A stretch of 64,000 nucleotides of DNA from an uncultured Flavonifractor sp. GTDB lineage: Bacteria > Bacillota > Clostridia > Oscillospirales > Oscillospiraceae. Below the pieces are notes generated by a model. It was not told the origin of the DNA. It searched no databases and saw only the letters and a program-made list of their open reading frames with translations. Location of the stretch: the NCBI RefSeq assembly GCF_944385615.1, contig NZ_CALWXV010000005.1:19416-83415 (forward strand). The letters run 5' to 3'. Position numbers and translations under genes: made by a program. Below, in pieces: positions 14,456-21,797 of the stretch (the first letter of the stretch is position 1; each line of letters opens with the position of its first letter).

Positions 14456-15240
14456 GTTCCGGACTGTATCAGATTCGTGACAAAGATTTGGACACCACGC
14501 TGGACCTGACCCGGCTGAAACCCTACGGCGACACCATGAACGACGGCAAGGTGCAGCTCTCCTTCACCCTGCCTGTCAAGGACGACGACAAGGGCGCGGC
14601 GGCGGCCGTGCTGATGGCTCAGAAGATGGGTCTGGCCGACCCCAATGTGGCCCTCCGCCAGAAGCTGGACGAGAGCTTTACCTTCTATGTGGTGTATGGC
14701 TCCCTGACCCACTCCATCAACTACAACGAGATCGTGGTGCAGACCGTGGCCGATGAGGCCATGGGCATGGACGAGACCGACGAGTTCCTGAAGGAGCGGC
14801 TGGGCCGCAAGCTGGTGGTGGTAGGCGCTTCCACCGGCACCGACGCCCATACCGTGGGCATCGACGCCATCATGAACCGGAAGGGCTTTGCCGGTCACTA
14901 CGGCCTGGAGCGCTATGAGATGATTGAGGCCTATAACCTTGGCTCTCAGGTGCCCAATGAGGAGTTCCTCCGCAAGGCTGCCGAGGTCAACGCCGATGTG
15001 TTGCTGGTCTCTCAGACCGTTACCCAGAAGGACGTCCACATCCAGAACCTGACCGAGCTCATCGAGCTGGCCGAGGCCGAGGGCGTCCGTGAGAAATACA
15101 TCTTCTGCTGCGGCGGCGCCCGCATTACCCACGCCCTGGCCAAGGAGCTGGGCTATGACGCCGGCTTTGGCGCCGGTACCTACGCCGATGACGTGGCTAC
15201 CTTCTGCGCCAAGGAAATGGTCCGCCGTCTGGGCAAATAA
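14452..15240 (+). CDS. kamE: beta-lysine 5,6-aminomutase beta subunit, B12-binding
   Basis: Small subunit carrying the cobalamin Rossmann domain. The base-off/His-on motif D-x-H-x2-G is present as DAHTVG with H133, and the Schiff-base lysine is K144 (IMNRKGF). These are the same positions known as His133 and Lys144 in the Clostridium sticklandii enzyme. The later GGARITHALAKELGYDAGFG segment closes the B12 pocket. Length is 262 residues. Last gene of the lysine operon; a hairpin follows after 50 bases. Confidence 0.96.
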   Translation: MSSGLYQIRDKDLDTTLDLTRLKPYGDTMNDGKVQLSFTLPVKDDDKGAAAAVLMAQKMGLADPNVALRQKLDESFTFYVVYGSLTHSINYNEIVVQTVADEAMGMDETDEFLKERLGRKLVVVGASTGTDAHTVGIDAIMNRKGFAGHYGLERYEMIEAYNLGSQVPNEEFLRKAAEVNADVLLVSQTVTQKDVHIQNLTELIELAEAEGVREKYIFCCGGARITHALAKELGYDAGFGAGTYADDVATFCAKEMVRRLGK

Positions 15241-15289
15241 CCTCTGATTTTTCCTTTTCTCCTCTTTTTCCCCTCTTTTTCTCTGTAGG

Positions 15290-15321
15290 ACAACGGGGTC
15301 CCTGACTGGGGGCCCCGTTGT
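15290..15321 (+). terminator. hairpin after kamE
   Basis: Twelve-base stem with one wobble (15290-15301 with 15310-15321) after a pyrimidine-rich stretch. The following T-run is weak (TTCCT), so it may act with the next hairpin. Confidence 0.7.
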
Positions 15322-15330
15322 TCCTATGTA

Positions 15331-15380
15331 AGAAGCACAAAACGCCGGGGCGGTTGATAGCCAACCGCCCCGGCGCTTCT
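15331..15380. terminator. bidirectional terminator between kamE and the HAD gene
   Basis: Strong G+C stem (15343-15356 with 15361-15374), extended by AGAAGC/GCTTCT after a small bulge. An A-rich left flank supplies a U-run for the minus-strand HAD transcript. Confidence 0.75.
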
Positions 15381-15398
15381 GTTCTTACATCTGTTCTT

Positions 15399-16058
15399 TT
15401 ATTTCAGCCCCAGCCAGGCCTTCAGCGCCCACAGGTCCTCCGCCATATAGTCTACCGGCAGGCCGCTGGCTGCAAAATCCTGCCGGGTGGTGGTGCCGTT
15501 GAGGACGGCGCAGAAATGGGTCCCCGCCCGGTGGGCGGTCTCACAGTCGATGAGGGTATCGCCGCAGAACAGCACCTGCTCCGGCTTCAGCCCCTGGGCC
15601 GCCACCGCCGCCAGCAGCCCCTGAGGGTCCGGCTTGGGCCGGTCCACCAGATCACCGCCGGTGAGGGACACCAGATAGGGCAGCACCCCTCTGGCCTCCA
15701 GCACCGCCCGCAGCGTGTCGGTGCGCTTGGTGCTTACCACTCCCGCCGGGATTTCCGCCGCCTTCAGGGCGGAGAGCAGCTCCGCCGCCCCAGGAAAGAG
15801 CTTGGTCACCTCCACCTGGAGCGGGGCGGCCTTTTCAGTGTACAGCCGCCGGAACTCCGCCCGTCGCTCCGGCTGGTCGTCTCCGGTAAGGGCGGTGTAT
15901 CCGTCCTCCAGGGTCAGGCCTACGGTATGGCGCACCTGCTCCCGCTGGGGCAGGGGCAGCCCCATTTTGTCAAAGCCGTACCGGAAGCCGGTGACAATGG
16001 CCTCAGTGGCATCCCCCAATGTATAGTCAAAATCAAAAAATACCCCGTGAAACTCCAT
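15399..16058 (-). CDS. HAD-family phosphatase (Gph/PpaX-like)
   Basis: Cytoplasmic haloacid-dehalogenase-type phosphohydrolase of 219 residues. Motif I is FDFDYTLGD (D9, D11), motif II is VVSTKRT, and motifs III/IV are RPKPDPQGL and FCGDTLIDCETAHRAG. The helical cap at about 15-80 makes it similar to phosphoglycolate phosphatase or pyrophosphatase PpaX, but the substrate cannot be told. The ATG at 16058 is chosen for its GGGAGG site. It is 13 bases after rpoN on the same strand and probably shares its transcript. Confidence 0.88.
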   Translation of the reverse strand: MEFHGVFFDFDYTLGDATEAIVTGFRYGFDKMGLPLPQREQVRHTVGLTLEDGYTALTGDDQPERRAEFRRLYTEKAAPLQVEVTKLFPGAAELLSALKAAEIPAGVVSTKRTDTLRAVLEARGVLPYLVSLTGGDLVDRPKPDPQGLLAAVAAQGLKPEQVLFCGDTLIDCETAHRAGTHFCAVLNGTTTRQDFAASGLPVDYMAEDLWALKAWLGLK

Positions 16059-16071
16059 GTTTCCTCCCAAT

Positions 16072-17442
16072 TCATTCGTATTGCTTTCGCCCCGTGGTGC
16101 TGGGGATGTGCAGCTCGTCCCGGTACTTGGCCACGGTACGCCGGGAGAGAGGACAGCCCTGGGCGGTCATCATCTGACACAGCTTCTGGTCGGACAGGGG
16201 CTTTTTCTTGTCCTCTCCGGCGATGAGCTTTTTCAACAGCGCCTTGGCCGCGTCCGGGGATGCGGCCTCCTCTCCCCCGCTTCCCGTCCCCAGGCTGCGG
16301 GAAAAGAAATAGCTCAGGGGATAGACCCCCATGGAGCACTGAATATACTTGTCCTTTACCGCCCGGCTCACTGTGGACTCGTGGACGCCGATGCGTCCCG
16401 CCACGTCGGCCAAGGACATGGGCACCAGATGGCCCGGCCCCTGCCGGAAAAAGGCCTCCTGCAACTCCAGAATACAGCCCGCGCAGGACATGAGGGTAGA
16501 GCGGCGCTGTTCGATGGCGTGGACCATCCACTTGGCCTGTTTCACCTTGCCGGTCAGATAGTCCTTGACCTGCTGGTCGTCGCTCTCCTTTAGTAAGCGG
16601 GTATAATATCCGCTGATGCCCAGATGGGGAAAATAGTAATCGTTGGTCAGCAGCTCAAAGTGGTCGGGAAAGCTGACCACAATGATATCCGGGTTGATGT
16701 AGGTCAGATTTTCCCGTGCGGCAAAGCCGGTGCCCGGCCGGGGATTCAGGCTACGGATGCGCTCACAGGCGGCCCGCACCTCCTCCGGCGCGGCCTTCAG
16801 CTCCCGGGCAATGAGGCCGTAGCGGCTTTTGGACAGAGCGTCCAGCTGACTGTCCACAATACGGACCGCCAGCCAGTCCACCGGAGCGCGGCGGAGCAGC
16901 TGTAAGCGCAGGCACTCGGACAAGTCCCGGGCTCCCACTCCGGCGGGCTCCAAGGACTGCACCGCCGCCAGCGCCCGCTCCAGCACCTCCATGGAACAGC
17001 CGTAGTCGGCGGCCAGGATTTCCATAGGCTCGTCCAGCCAGCCATTGGCATTGAGGCTCTCCACCAGAAAGGCTCCCGCCTCCGCCACCTCCGGGGGCAG
17101 CTCCAGCGTCTTCAGCTGGGAGAGCACATAATAATAAAGGTTGTCCTCTTGGTCCTCCAGGGTGCCGTAGTTGCCCAGCCGGTCGTCCTGCTCCTCGGTA
17201 TCCTGCTGGTGGTAATAGCGGTTCTGGGGATCGGTGGACTCCAGCCACTCCAGCTTCCGATGGAGCTGATCGCTCTCGTCCGCCCGGTCGTAGCGCTCCT
17301 CCGGCTCCAGCACCGGGTTTTCCTGTACGGCCTCCTCTATATACTCCAGCAGCTCCTGAGACCCCATTTGCAGGATCTCCATAGACTGCATCATCTGGGG
17401 AGAGAGGGTCTGGGTCTGCTTTTGCGTCAGATTCAGTTCCAA
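16072..17442 (-). CDS. rpoN: RNA polymerase sigma-54 factor
   Basis: Alternative sigma factor that needs an AAA+ activator. Region I is Gln/Leu-rich at the N-terminus (MELNLTQKQTQTLSPQMMQS). The core-binding domain spans about 80-290, followed by a helix-turn-helix (VHESTVSRAVKDKYIQ). The diagnostic RpoN box is near the end as SRRTVAKYRDEL (about 433-444). The TTG at 17442 is used as start: AGGGAGG lies eight bases upstream and the protein then begins exactly at region I, giving 456 residues. No sigma-54 activator gene is in the window. Confidence 0.93.
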   Translation of the reverse strand: MELNLTQKQTQTLSPQMMQSMEILQMGSQELLEYIEEAVQENPVLEPEERYDRADESDQLHRKLEWLESTDPQNRYYHQQDTEEQDDRLGNYGTLEDQEDNLYYYVLSQLKTLELPPEVAEAGAFLVESLNANGWLDEPMEILAADYGCSMEVLERALAAVQSLEPAGVGARDLSECLRLQLLRRAPVDWLAVRIVDSQLDALSKSRYGLIARELKAAPEEVRAACERIRSLNPRPGTGFAARENLTYINPDIIVVSFPDHFELLTNDYYFPHLGISGYYTRLLKESDDQQVKDYLTGKVKQAKWMVHAIEQRRSTLMSCAGCILELQEAFFRQGPGHLVPMSLADVAGRIGVHESTVSRAVKDKYIQCSMGVYPLSYFFSRSLGTGSGGEEAASPDAAKALLKKLIAGEDKKKPLSDQKLCQMMTAQGCPLSRRTVAKYRDELHIPSTTGRKQYE

Positions 17443-17540
17443 GGCAGCTTCCTCCCTTCGCCCATATTCGCGGTTTCCCGGAAGAAAGTATACCATGGAC
17501 GCCCCCTCTATTTCAACCGTTCACCCTATAGAAAAACGTC

Positions 17541-17858
17541 TCACTCCGGGAGCTTCAGCAGCTGCTCGGCTCCATAGCGCAGGCAGCGGCACAGACGCCG
17601 CTCTCCCCGCTTGATGGTGCGGGAAACGGTGGATTTATCCACCCCCATCAGCTCGGCGATCTGGCGCATATTGAGCCGCTTATGATAGTAGAGCTCCATA
17701 CACTCCCGCTGCCGGGGGGTCACATCCTCCCGCAGCGCCAGCATCACATTGCGGCGGAGCCTGCCCATCTGCTCGGAGTTGCTCTCTGCCATGTCCCGGA
17801 CATAGACCGCCATATCGGCGGCAAAGTCCCTGCCTCTTCTATACCGTGTACCGGACAT
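17541..17858 (-). CDS. small sigma-70 region-4-like HTH protein
   Basis: A 105-residue protein whose second half is a helix-turn-helix of the sigma region-4 type (LTPRQ-like start TPRQRECMELYYHKR, then MRQIAELMGVDKSTVSRTIKRGERRL). It lacks a region-2 core-binding domain, so it is a DNA-binding regulator rather than a full sigma factor. The N-terminal half is basic and helical. It lies 98 bases upstream of rpoN and overlaps the preceding small gene by 20 bases. Similar orphan proteins are common in clostridia; target unknown. Confidence 0.75.
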   Translation of the reverse strand: MSGTRYRRGRDFAADMAVYVRDMAESNSEQMGRLRRNVMLALREDVTPRQRECMELYYHKRLNMRQIAELMGVDKSTVSRTIKRGERRLCRCLRYGAEQLLKLPE

Positions 17859-18072
17859 TGCAGTGATACCCCCTGTCATAGTAGCGTTCACACAGCACGG
17901 CCAGGTCCCTGGACTCCCGCCAAATGGTCTCCAGCCGCCGGATGCGCTCCTCCAGCAGCCTCCGGCTGTGGACGTCGGTCTCTCCCAGCCGCTGGTGCTC
18001 CAGCAGCCGCACCCTCTGCCGCAGGGTCTCCGCGCCTGCCCGGTATTGTACTGATAACTCCTGTAGTGTCAT
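17839..18072 (-). CDS. small coiled-coil protein of unknown function
   Basis: A 77-residue, highly charged protein predicted to be mostly helical with a heptad-like pattern (RQRVRLLEHQRLGE, RRLLEERIRRLETIW), ending in CERYYDRGYHCN. The ATG follows a GGGGAAGAGG site. It overlaps the downstream HTH gene by 20 bases, so coupled translation with that regulator is likely. I do not recognise a family. Confidence 0.6.
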   Translation of the reverse strand: MTLQELSVQYRAGAETLRQRVRLLEHQRLGETDVHSRRLLEERIRRLETIWRESRDLAVLCERYYDRGYHCNVRYTV

Positions 18073-18235
18073 GCCTCTTCCCCTTTTCTCTATCTATATA
18101 CTCTGCCCGGCAGTGGGCGCACAGCTCACGCTCCTCACCGTAAAGTTCCAGACCGCACTGGCTGCACCACCCTGCCGGAGGGACCCGCTGCACGTCCCGC
18201 AGCGGGTCTGTCCACACCTGTGGCCGGATACCCAT
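17888..18235 (-). CDS. possible zinc-ribbon protein overlapping the coiled-coil gene
   Basis: Reading frame of 115 residues with a convincing zinc ribbon, WCSQCGLELYGEERELCAHC, at about 28-47. The start is ATG at 18235 behind GGAGGGGG. Its C-terminal half runs out of frame over the neighbouring coiled-coil gene for about 185 bases and turns Gly/Ala/Pro-rich there, typical of a frame shadow. Either the true protein ends in a long overlap, or a frameshift has removed a stop near 18072. The zinc-ribbon half looks real; the tail is doubtful. Confidence 0.4.
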   Translation of the reverse strand: MGIRPQVWTDPLRDVQRVPPAGWCSQCGLELYGEERELCAHCRAEYIDREKGKRHDTTGVISTIPGRRGDPAAEGAAAGAPAAGRDRRPQPEAAGGAHPAAGDHLAGVQGPGRAV

Positions 18236-18273
18236 TCCCCCTCCAAAAATTTTTGAAAAAATCGTTTTTTCCC

Positions 18274-18302
18274 TTGACAAATCCCCCTTCGTCTGTTAGA
18301 AT
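18274..18302 (+). promoter_or_regulatory. sigma-A promoter of the tRNA pair
   Basis: TTGACA (18274-18279), 17 bases, TAGAAT (18297-18302), 26 bases before the first tRNA. Confidence 0.85.
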
Positions 18303-18328
18303 AACATTCGCTGTGGACGAGCTGGTTT

Positions 18329-18404
18329 GCTGGTGTAGCTCAGTTGGTAGAGCAGTTGATTTGTAATCAACCGGTCGGGGGTTCGAGTCCGTCCACCAGC
18401 TCCA
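18329..18404 (+). tRNA. tRNA-Thr (UGU)
   Basis: Complete cloverleaf of 76 bases with encoded CCA. Acceptor GCTGGTG pairs with CACCAGC, the D-arm has AGCTCAGTTGGTAGAGC, the T-loop has GGTTCGAGTCC, and the anticodon loop TTTGTAA gives anticodon TGT, reading ACA. Confidence 0.97.
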
Positions 18405-18416
18405 ACAAGTTCATAT

Positions 18417-18501
18417 GGAGGAGTTCCCGAGTGGCCAAAGGGGGCAGACTGTAAATCTGTTGCGATTCGCTTCGGTGGTTCGAATCCACCCTCCTCCACC
18501 A
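18417..18501 (+). tRNA. tRNA-Tyr (GUA)
   Basis: Class II tRNA of 85 bases with a long variable arm and encoded CCA. Acceptor GGAGGAG pairs with CTCCTCC, and the anticodon loop CTGTAAA gives anticodon GTA. Twelve bases separate it from tRNA-Thr, so both come from one precursor. Confidence 0.97.
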
Positions 18502-18503
18502 AA

Positions 18504-18532
18504 ACGTCCTGCCGATAGGCGGGGCGTTTTTT
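18504..18532 (+). terminator. tRNA operon terminator
   Basis: Ten-pair stem (18504-18513 with 18518-18527, two wobbles), GATA loop, then a T6 run. Confidence 0.9.
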
Positions 18533-18606
18533 ATTGGAGTTATATGTAATTTTTTGTAATTTTAAGTCATGCCTTTTTGCCACTGTCATCCCATCCTCCA
18601 GCCGTC

Positions 18607-18636
18607 ACTGTCCCGCCAAAAGGCGGGGCAGTTTTT
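18607..18636 (+). terminator. second hairpin terminator after the tRNAs
   Basis: Perfect 11-base stem (18607-18617 with 18622-18632) with an AAAA loop and TTTTT. From 18533 to 18698 there is otherwise no gene; this may be a back-up terminator protecting the repressor promoter. Confidence 0.8.
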
Positions 18637-18698
18637 GTATCCCACCGCTCCCCCTCGCTGTCCGCTTCCCTCCTTTCCGCGGCGGTGCTTCTTTGAAA

Positions 18699-18833
18699 TC
18701 TCCAAACGGTGATAAATTCATCCACATTTGGAACTTTCGTTCTATCGCACAGCTATAATAACACCAAACGGAGATAGAAGTCAATCATTTTTTGTCGAAT
18801 GATGTTGCGTTTGGTGATAAAATGTGGTAGAAT
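18699..18833 (+). promoter_or_regulatory. promoter and three operator-like repeats of the XRE/S24 repressor
   Basis: Three related 14-base sites of the form TCTCC-N4-GGTGA: 18699-18712 (TCTCCAAACGGTGA), 18761-18774 in reverse orientation (TCTCCGTTTGGTGT when read on the minus strand), and 18804-18817 (GTTGCGTTTGGTGA, weaker left half). The third overlaps the -35 of a promoter TTGCGT (18805-18810), 17 bases, TAGAAT (18828-18833). The layout predicts autorepression. A TATAAT at 18755-18760 abuts the second site. Confidence 0.7.
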
Positions 18834-18865
18834 AGACCCACAAATGGGACAGGAGGGAGTACGGT

Positions 18866-19495
18866 ATGGAGCAGGAGAGCACCTTTGGCGCCCGTCTGCG
18901 CAGCCTGATGGAAGAGTCCGGTTTCAGCTATGAACAGCTTGGGGACCGGCTGAATATGAATCCTCAGACCCTGAACCGCTATGTATTGGGACAGCGAGAG
19001 CCCAAAATCGGTACCGCTGCCGCCATCGCCCGCGCTCTGGGGGTGGACCCGCTGTGGCTGCAGGGGTTTAACGTGCCCCGCCAGCCCCCTTCCGCCGCCC
19101 GGCGGGAGCCGGTGGTCCCCATTTTGGGCGTGATCCGGGCGGGAATGCCCATTCTGGCCAGCGAGCAAATCGAGGGCTACGCCGTGGCCAACGTGCCCGA
19201 CCCGGAAGAGCACTTCTATCTCCGGGTCACCGGCGACAGCATGATCAACGCCGGCATCCGGGACGGAGATCTGGTGCTGATCCGGCGGCAATCCACGGCG
19301 GAAAACGGCCAGATCGTGGCCTGCCTGGTGGATGGGCAGGACGCCACCCTGAAGCGGTTCCGCTGTCAGAAGGGGATGGTCATTCTTCAGCCGGAAAATC
19401 CCTATTATGAACCTAAGATCATTCCCTTGCAGGACTTTGAGCAGGGGTTGGCCCGTATCGTCGGCGTGGCAGTCAAGCTGGTACGGGAGCTGTAA
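18866..19495 (+). CDS. XRE-family repressor with LexA-like S24 peptidase domain
   Basis: Transcriptional repressor of 209 residues. The N-terminus (about 8-65) is a Cro/CI-type helix-turn-helix (FSYEQLGDRLNMNPQTLNRYVLGQREP). The C-terminal half is an S24 latent protease: an Ala92-Gly93 cleavage pair in VIRAGMPI, Ser125 in GDSMINAGI and Lys163 in ATLKRF, with Ser-Lys spacing close to LexA's 37. It can therefore be expected to self-cleave, perhaps on RecA activation. No phage genes lie nearby, so its regulon may be only itself and the two genes downstream, which follow at 13- and 14-base gaps. Confidence 0.92.
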   Translation: MEQESTFGARLRSLMEESGFSYEQLGDRLNMNPQTLNRYVLGQREPKIGTAAAIARALGVDPLWLQGFNVPRQPPSAARREPVVPILGVIRAGMPILASEQIEGYAVANVPDPEEHFYLRVTGDSMINAGIRDGDLVLIRRQSTAENGQIVACLVDGQDATLKRFRCQKGMVILQPENPYYEPKIIPLQDFEQGLARIVGVAVKLVREL

Positions 19496-19508
19496 GGAGG
19501 AATCTGAC

Positions 19509-19868
19509 ATGCTGACAGACGATTGGATGCTGCGGCAGATCGATGGTCTGGCCCGCTCTCTGGCCAAGCTGGTGCTGAACAAGGATTCCACCGACTACCT
19601 GCCCACCGGCGAGGCGGAGGACTCAGCTCTGGACGCCCTGCATTTCCAACTGGTGGAGCGGATCGCTGCTGGAGACGTGGGGGGCGCTGAGGACCTGCTC
19701 TTTCAGGAGAGCGACTGGTCCGACCTGCGCTATCTGGAGGTGGCGGTGGATTTCTATACCCGCCTCAACGGCCTGACCGATCAGCAGCTGGAGGAGGCCG
19801 GCTTTGACCGGGAGGAACTCCAGGAGGGGTTACAGGAGCTGGCCGGGCGCTTCGGCGTGATTTTATAA
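19509..19868 (+). CDS. DUF6483-like protein
   Basis: A 119-residue acidic helical protein that resembles the DUF6483 family: MLTDDWMLRQIDGLARSLAK start, then a region of paired helices like a TPR hairpin. The ATG at 19509 follows AAGGAGG. It lies directly behind the LexA-like repressor and before the cupin, so all three are probably one transcript under the repressor's control. Function unknown. Confidence 0.7.
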   Translation: MLTDDWMLRQIDGLARSLAKLVLNKDSTDYLPTGEAEDSALDALHFQLVERIAAGDVGGAEDLLFQESDWSDLRYLEVAVDFYTRLNGLTDQQLEEAGFDREELQEGLQELAGRFGVIL

Positions 19869-19882
19869 GGAGGAGCACTGTT

Positions 19883-20215
19883 ATGAAACTCTGTTTCGAT
19901 CAGATGGAAGAGACCGCTATGCCCCAATTCAAGGGCGGTGAAAAGATTACCTACAGCCGTTTTCTGGCCGATGGCCACAACCGCATCATGCGCAACCGGC
20001 TGGAGCCCGGCGCCACCATCGGCCTGCACACCCACACCGGAAACAGCGAGATTCTGTACATCCTCTCCGGCAGCGGGAAGGCTGTCTGTGACGGCGTGGA
20101 GGAGCACCTTGGCCCCGGCGACTGTCACTACTGCCCGGAGGGCCATGCCCACACTCTGATGAACGACGGAACGGAAGATTTGCTCTTTTTCGCGGTAGTG
20201 CCCCAGCATAGCTAA
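19883..20215 (+). CDS. cupin-domain protein
   Basis: Single-domain cupin of 110 residues. Motif 1 (GLHTHTGNSEILYILSGSG) has the metal-binding His residues and Glu, and motif 2 (GDCHYCPEGHAHTL) has the second His. These small beta-barrels bind a divalent metal and act as isomerases, dioxygenases or sugar/metabolite sensors; the substrate is not evident. The GGAGGAG site is strong and the gap to the DUF6483-like gene is 14 bases. Confidence 0.9.
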   Translation: MKLCFDQMEETAMPQFKGGEKITYSRFLADGHNRIMRNRLEPGATIGLHTHTGNSEILYILSGSGKAVCDGVEEHLGPGDCHYCPEGHAHTLMNDGTEDLLFFAVVPQHS

Positions 20216-20228
20216 CGTTTGGCATAAT

Positions 20229-20277
20229 AAAACGCTCTGTTTTATCTCAGTGAAATAAAACAGAGCGTTTTGTTTTT
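20229..20277. terminator. bidirectional terminator between cupin and minus-strand operon
   Basis: Perfect 17-base stem (20229-20245 with 20255-20271) with A- and T-runs on both flanks. It touches the stop codon of the convergent small gene at 20277. Confidence 0.9.
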
Positions 20278-20501
20278 TAATAAAATTCCGGCAGATGGTC
20301 CACACCATATTTCCGCTGAAAGGCCTCCAGGTCTTTTTGTGTGCGGATACAGCACTCAGAGCGAAACTGGCCGGTGTGGAGGTTGCGCAGGCCGCCCTCC
20401 CGCTCGCCGGTGCAGATGCTGCGGCGGACGGCAGGGGTCCAGTTGGCCCGGTCATACTCCACCGGAGCCTCCTCTTTTTTGCGGCGGAACAGGGCCCTCA
20501 C
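20277..20501 (-). CDS. small hypothetical protein coupled to guanine deaminase
   Basis: A 74-residue protein with basic N-terminus (MRALFRRKKEE) and three cysteines in SICTGEREGG and SECCIRTQKD, ending LEAFQRKYGVDHLPEFY. Its GTG start overlaps the stop of the deaminase gene (GTGA), which argues for translational coupling. I do not recognise a family; a small partner or aspartyl-dehydrogenase-like fragment cannot be shown. Confidence 0.6.
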   Translation of the reverse strand: MRALFRRKKEEAPVEYDRANWTPAVRRSICTGEREGGLRNLHTGQFRSECCIRTQKDLEAFQRKYGVDHLPEFY

Positions 20502-21778
20502 CCCCTGGTGCTATTTGGGAAAGGCTGGGGAACCAGCGCCCCAGCGCAGTAACGGGCGGCAATGCTCCGGTCGTCCCCATCGCAGAGGAACTGCTCCAGC
20601 TGTTCAAAGGGGGTGCGCTCCACCAGGGCGTCCAATTCCGTGGGACGGAGCACCAGGGCGTCAAATTCGTAGCCAGGCAAAAAGGCCCCCACATCCCCGA
20701 AAAACGCGCCTGCTCCCCGGGTGGCCAGATAGAAGGCCTCCGCCAGAGAGAGGGGGGACTGGTCGGGGTGGGTCATCCAGTTCAGCTTGGAGGTCTGTAC
20801 CGTGGCGGTGACCGTGCGGGTCATGGCGGCGGTGTGGCCTCCCGCCACATCGCTGGCGGCACAGCACCGAAGCCCCTGGGACAGGTTTTGCCGCAGAGGC
20901 ATGACGCCGCTGGACAGATTGACGTTGGACAGCGCGCAATGGGCCAGCATGGTGCCCCTGTCCTTCAGCAGGGCCTTCTCCCCCTCAGAGAGATAAATGG
21001 CGTGGGCCATGATGGTCTTGTCCTGCCGCAGCAGGCCGAAGCAGTCGTATACCTGAGTATAGGTGGGAATGTCCGGGTGAAGCTGGGATACCCATGCTAC
21101 TTCACTGGGATTTTCTGATAGATGAGACTGAACGGGCAGGTCGTATTTTTCTGCCAACCCGCCCAGGCCTTCCATCAGCCGCGCCGTGGTGGAGGGGACA
21201 AACCGTGGGGTGAGGATAAAGCCGGTATGCTTAAGCTCCTCCCGGCTGCGGCAAATCAGCTCCTCCGTGTCCGCCAGGGAGGCGTCGGTGTCCTCCCGGA
21301 GGTCGTCGGGCGCATTGCGGTCCATATTCACCTTGCCGATCAAGCCCCGCAGGCCGGACTGCTCGGTCAGCTCCATCAGGCGCCAGGCCGCCTCCTTATG
21401 GATGGTGGCAAAGGCGGAAAAGCGCATGGTACCCACCGCCCACAGCTTGTTCAGGAAAGCTTTCCAGGCTCTGTCGGCAAAGACCGGGTCGGCAAAGCGG
21501 GCCTCCGCCGGGAAGGTGTAGGTCTCCAGCCAGGGCAGCAGCTGCTTGTCGTAGCCGATCCCCCGGTTGACGATCTGTGGGGCGTGGATGTGCAAATCGG
21601 TAAAGGCAGGAATAATGAGAGCGTCCCCCCAGTCGGTCACCGGCTGGTTCTCATACTGAGGGGGCAGCGTATCATACAGCCCCGCCACCTGCCGGCCCTC
21701 GGTGACCAAATAGGCGTTGGGGCGGATCTCCAGTTCCCCCAGGGCGGGCGTGTGAAGAAAGGTTCCTTTCAGGATCAT
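20498..21778 (-). CDS. guaD: guanine deaminase / amidohydrolase
   Basis: Zinc amidohydrolase that deaminates guanine to xanthine. The metal motif is DLHIHAP (H63, H65), then QSHLSENPSE (third His), TIMAHAIYLSE (fourth) and the metal Asp in SDVAGGHT. The RFxxS-like segment CALSNVNLSSG also matches the guanine-deaminase branch. Length 426 residues is normal. Fourth in the chain DUF815-TraB-guaD-small protein, all minus strand with short gaps. Related aminohydrolases for other purine-like substrates are the main alternative. Confidence 0.88.
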   Translation of the reverse strand: MILKGTFLHTPALGELEIRPNAYLVTEGRQVAGLYDTLPPQYENQPVTDWGDALIIPAFTDLHIHAPQIVNRGIGYDKQLLPWLETYTFPAEARFADPVFADRAWKAFLNKLWAVGTMRFSAFATIHKEAAWRLMELTEQSGLRGLIGKVNMDRNAPDDLREDTDASLADTEELICRSREELKHTGFILTPRFVPSTTARLMEGLGGLAEKYDLPVQSHLSENPSEVAWVSQLHPDIPTYTQVYDCFGLLRQDKTIMAHAIYLSEGEKALLKDRGTMLAHCALSNVNLSSGVMPLRQNLSQGLRCCAASDVAGGHTAAMTRTVTATVQTSKLNWMTHPDQSPLSLAEAFYLATRGAGAFFGDVGAFLPGYEFDALVLRPTELDALVERTPFEQLEQFLCDGDDRSIAARYCAGALVPQPFPNSTRG

Positions 21779-21797
21779 AAGATGCTCCTTTCCGGGG

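Noticed and set aside
18296-18589. Minus-strand reading frame of 97 codons over the two tRNA genes
   Set aside because: It is the antisense of tRNA-Thr and tRNA-Tyr; the GGFEPP and GAGGRTRTPD peptides are well-known artefacts of reading tRNA genes backwards.
18866-20215. Prophage remnant around the XRE/S24 repressor beside tRNA genes
   Set aside because: No integrase, attachment-site duplication of a tRNA end, or phage structural gene is present.
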